Assembly (NCBI GenBank): GCA_024399575.1
Contig: JAKSNT010000008.1
Location: forward strand, 1-45,143
Direction: 5' to 3'
Origin: Paludibacteraceae bacterium
GTDB lineage: Bacteria; Bacteroidota; Bacteroidia; Bacteroidales; Paludibacteraceae
DNA length: 45,143 bases
The position numbers and the translations under genes were made by a program. The notes beneath the pieces are model-generated. The model did not search any database. It saw nothing but the letters and a program-made list of their open reading frames with translations, and was not told the origin of the DNA. Below are positions 43,662-45,143 of this stretch, piece by piece. Numbering within the stretch: position 1 is the stretch's first letter; the number at the start of each line of letters is the position of its first letter.

Positions 43662-44933
43662 TCATTCTTTGGTCAATTCACCATTCAATAGCCATTTCCA
43701 CAGAGGTATCACTTCTATAGACAATGAGCCTTCTTCGATAACGCTCTCTTCATCATACGTGATTATCATTGCTTTTTTTAACGGATACATCTCATTCAAT
43801 GCCAAAATTGCCGAGACCTCACGTTTACGTGTGTCATCATCCTGTATGCTGTACGAAGCTTGAACGGCAATTGACTCGTTTGGTATGAAAAAATCCACTT
43901 CAACATTACACTTGTAGAAATAAAGTTCCGAAGCATATTTTTTGTACAGTGTTATGGCACAAAGGTTTTCCAGCAAAGAGGTCTCCTCCTGACGAGTCAG
44001 GAAAAGATGCAAAAGACCATTATCCACAAAATAATGCTTTTTTACTGTCTCTTTTTCCACAAATTTAGAGGTATAATTTTCCAACGATATGATAATGCAA
44101 GCCTCCTGCAGGTACCTGACATACTCCATAATGGTTGATGTGCTGCAAGACACTCCTGTTGATTTGACAAGGTTATTAAGCCTGTTCAGTGAACATGGTT
44201 GTTTTACGCTCTCAGCCAACCTGCGAAGACACATGCGCAATGCTGCTTCATTCTTTATCTTATGTCTTACCACAAGGTCGTTGAAGAAAATCCTATTAAA
44301 CAAGCTGTTAAGCCATACTCTCTTCTCTTTGAATCTGACAAGTTCGGGAAATCCTCCCCACTCAAAATATGTCTTGCAGTGCCTTTGTATCTCATTAGCC
44401 TTCCTTCCATATTGCCAAGCCTTGCCGAATTCAAATCCCACAGCAGTAAGATACTCTTCGAAAGAGAATGGGAAAAGGCTCACGTCTAAATACCTTCCAC
44501 CAAGGACAGTTTCGATATCCCTGCTCAGCATCTTTGCATTGCTGCCAGTCACAAACACCTGATATTTCTGGTTTGCCAACCTTCTTGCGAAATTAGCCCA
44601 TCCCTCGACATTCTGAATTTCGTCGAAAAAGAATAAGGGCTTACCATCATACATACTATAATACGCCTGAAGAATCAAATCCAAGTCGTTGGCTGTCATT
44701 CCTATCAGACGTTCGTCATCGAAATTGACATAGACAATGTCTTCTATGCTCCTGCCTTTTGACAGTTCATCCTGTATCTTCTGATAGAGAAGATACGATT
44801 TGCCTGACTGCCTGACTCCAACAAACACATAATTGCCGTTTTCTTCAAGTCTGACATTACGTCTGACAAGTTCTATTTCCCCTATATATTCCTGACCCTC
44901 AGAGATTATTGTCCTAATTTGTTCTTTATCCAT
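43662..44933 (-). CDS. Solo AAA ATPase, divergent C-terminal domain
   Basis: A 423-residue P-loop ATPase: Walker A GVRQSGKS (39-46), Walker B PLFFFDEIQNVEGW, sensor VTGSNA, LFPFSFEEYLTAVG, and FEWGGFPELVRF. The C-terminal domain has CNVEVDFFIPNES but the second motif reads IAVQASYS, so the E-x-K of the nuclease pattern is replaced by Q-x-S; a catalytic nuclease is unlikely. It differs more from the other three ATPases than they do from one another. Direct repeats overlap its promoter. Confidence 0.85.
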   Translation of the reverse strand: MDKEQIRTIISEGQEYIGEIELVRRNVRLEENGNYVFVGVRQSGKSYLLYQKIQDELSKGRSIEDIVYVNFDDERLIGMTANDLDLILQAYYSMYDGKPLFFFDEIQNVEGWANFARRLANQKYQVFVTGSNAKMLSRDIETVLGGRYLDVSLFPFSFEEYLTAVGFEFGKAWQYGRKANEIQRHCKTYFEWGGFPELVRFKEKRVWLNSLFNRIFFNDLVVRHKIKNEAALRMCLRRLAESVKQPCSLNRLNNLVKSTGVSCSTSTIMEYVRYLQEACIIISLENYTSKFVEKETVKKHYFVDNGLLHLFLTRQEETSLLENLCAITLYKKYASELYFYKCNVEVDFFIPNESIAVQASYSIQDDDTRKREVSAILALNEMYPLKKAMIITYDEESVIEEGSLSIEVIPLWKWLLNGELTKE

Positions 44934-44952
44934 ATATCACTGAATTTGGGTG

Positions 44953-44983
44953 CAAAGGTAATAATTTTATTCGATGCCACAAA
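44953..44983 (-). promoter_or_regulatory. Promoter of the ATPase gene at 43662-44933
   Basis: TACCTTTG (44960 to 44953) with TTTG (44983 to 44980), spacing 19 nt. The first TTTTATTCGAT repeat lies between the two boxes. Confidence 0.7.
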
Positions 44984-45036
44984 ACAAAATTTGACATTTT
45001 TATTCGATAGCATCGAATAAAAAAACAAATTTATTC
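44965..45036 (-). repeat. Direct and inverted repeats over an ATPase promoter
   Basis: TTTTATTCGAT occurs at 44965-44975 and again at 44998-45008, 33 bp apart. A degenerate TTTATTC is at 45030, 31 bp further. The second copy forms a palindrome, TATTCGAT-AGC-ATCGAATA (45001-45019). One copy sits between the -7 and -33 boxes, which suits a repressor site. Confidence 0.7.
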
Positions 45037-45050
45037 ATCATTCTGCTTTT

Positions 45051-45103
45051 TTCGCTTGTCAAAATCGGGAATTATTCCAAATAGAAGGTGGTTGTCTCTA
45101 CAA
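45051..45103. repeat. Copy of the segment at 43591-43643, with a fourth repeat unit
   Basis: This segment matches 43591-43643 almost base for base: a GTC-AAAATCGGGAATTATTCC core, then AAATAGAA and a CTCTACAAT end. It carries AAATCGGGAATTATTC at 45062-45077, so the array motif of one ATPase also lies upstream of the next. Confidence 0.75.
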
Positions 45104-45115
45104 TAGACAACCACC
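45087..45115 (-). terminator. Hairpin, possible terminator of a gene entering from the right
   Basis: GGTGGTTGTCT (45087-45097) and its exact complement (45105-45115) form an 11-bp stem with a 7-nt loop. It lies just after a possible minus-strand stop at 45123. No strong T-run follows. Confidence 0.5.
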
Positions 45116-45122
45116 TCCCATT

Positions 45123-45143
45123 TTACTCACTGCCTTTAGCAAA
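45123..45143 (-). CDS. Possible 3' end of a minus-strand gene
   Basis: On the minus strand the last 21 bases read F-A-K-G-S-E-stop, with TAA at 45125-45123, followed by the hairpin at 45087-45115. Only six codons are visible, so the frame is a guess from context. Confidence 0.25.
   Translation of the reverse strand, partial: FAKGSE

Overview
The window is from a Bacteroidota chromosome, most likely order Bacteroidales; I cannot place it below that level. The evidence is promoters of the form TAnnTTTG with an upstream TTTG, near-absence of Shine-Dalgarno sequences, lipoproteins with a Bacteroidetes-type surface-export signal, DUF4271/DUF4922/DUF6089 genes, and the uppS-bamA-ompH-ompH-murI gene order. 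No rRNA or tRNA gene and no CRISPR array was seen. One remnant of an IS5-like transposase is present.

Layout. 1-307: 5' part of a secreted protein on the minus strand. 308-1085: gene-free, with a 31-bp inverted repeat, an 11-bp-periodic array and an orphan promoter. 1086-2240: a solo AAA ATPase (DUF4143 type). 2300-2828: gene-free, with a cluster of small hairpins and a long terminator hairpin. 2829-9741 (minus): AmpG-like permease, SpoIID/LytB protein, membrane-fused DUF4922 protein, hutI, ABC-2 permease, yidD, rnpA. 9873-10625: hemD under its own promoter.

10772-29088 (minus) is a nearly gapless run of 15 genes. In transcription order they are: a PorE-like OmpA protein, a DUF6089 barrel, uppS, bamA, two ompH/skp, murI, an AI-2E-family permease, two M6 metalloproteases with T9SS-like tails, a small secreted protein resembling the protease propeptide, a RelA-type ppGpp synthetase, cinA, a DUF486 protein and a DUF4271 protein. 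I see only one good promoter, at the head, so envelope assembly, cell-wall precursor supply, secretion and the stringent response may be co-transcribed.

29243-30855 (plus): an ABC ATPase translationally coupled to a SUMF1-type lipoprotein. 30852-34888 (minus): an unknown protein, a polyprenyl synthetase, ddl and miaB. 35144-37216 (plus): rpmH with its terminator, a PASTA protein and an RluD-type pseudouridine synthase. 37527-40162 (minus): two lipoproteins flanking the transposase remnant.

40163-45143 holds three more solo DUF4143-type ATPases. Each has its own set of short direct repeats, spaced about 31-33 bp, directly upstream of its promoter. These repeats, whose core differs from gene to gene, are the most promising undescribed feature. 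The 11-bp-periodic array at 859-1023 and the free-standing propeptide-like gene are next.
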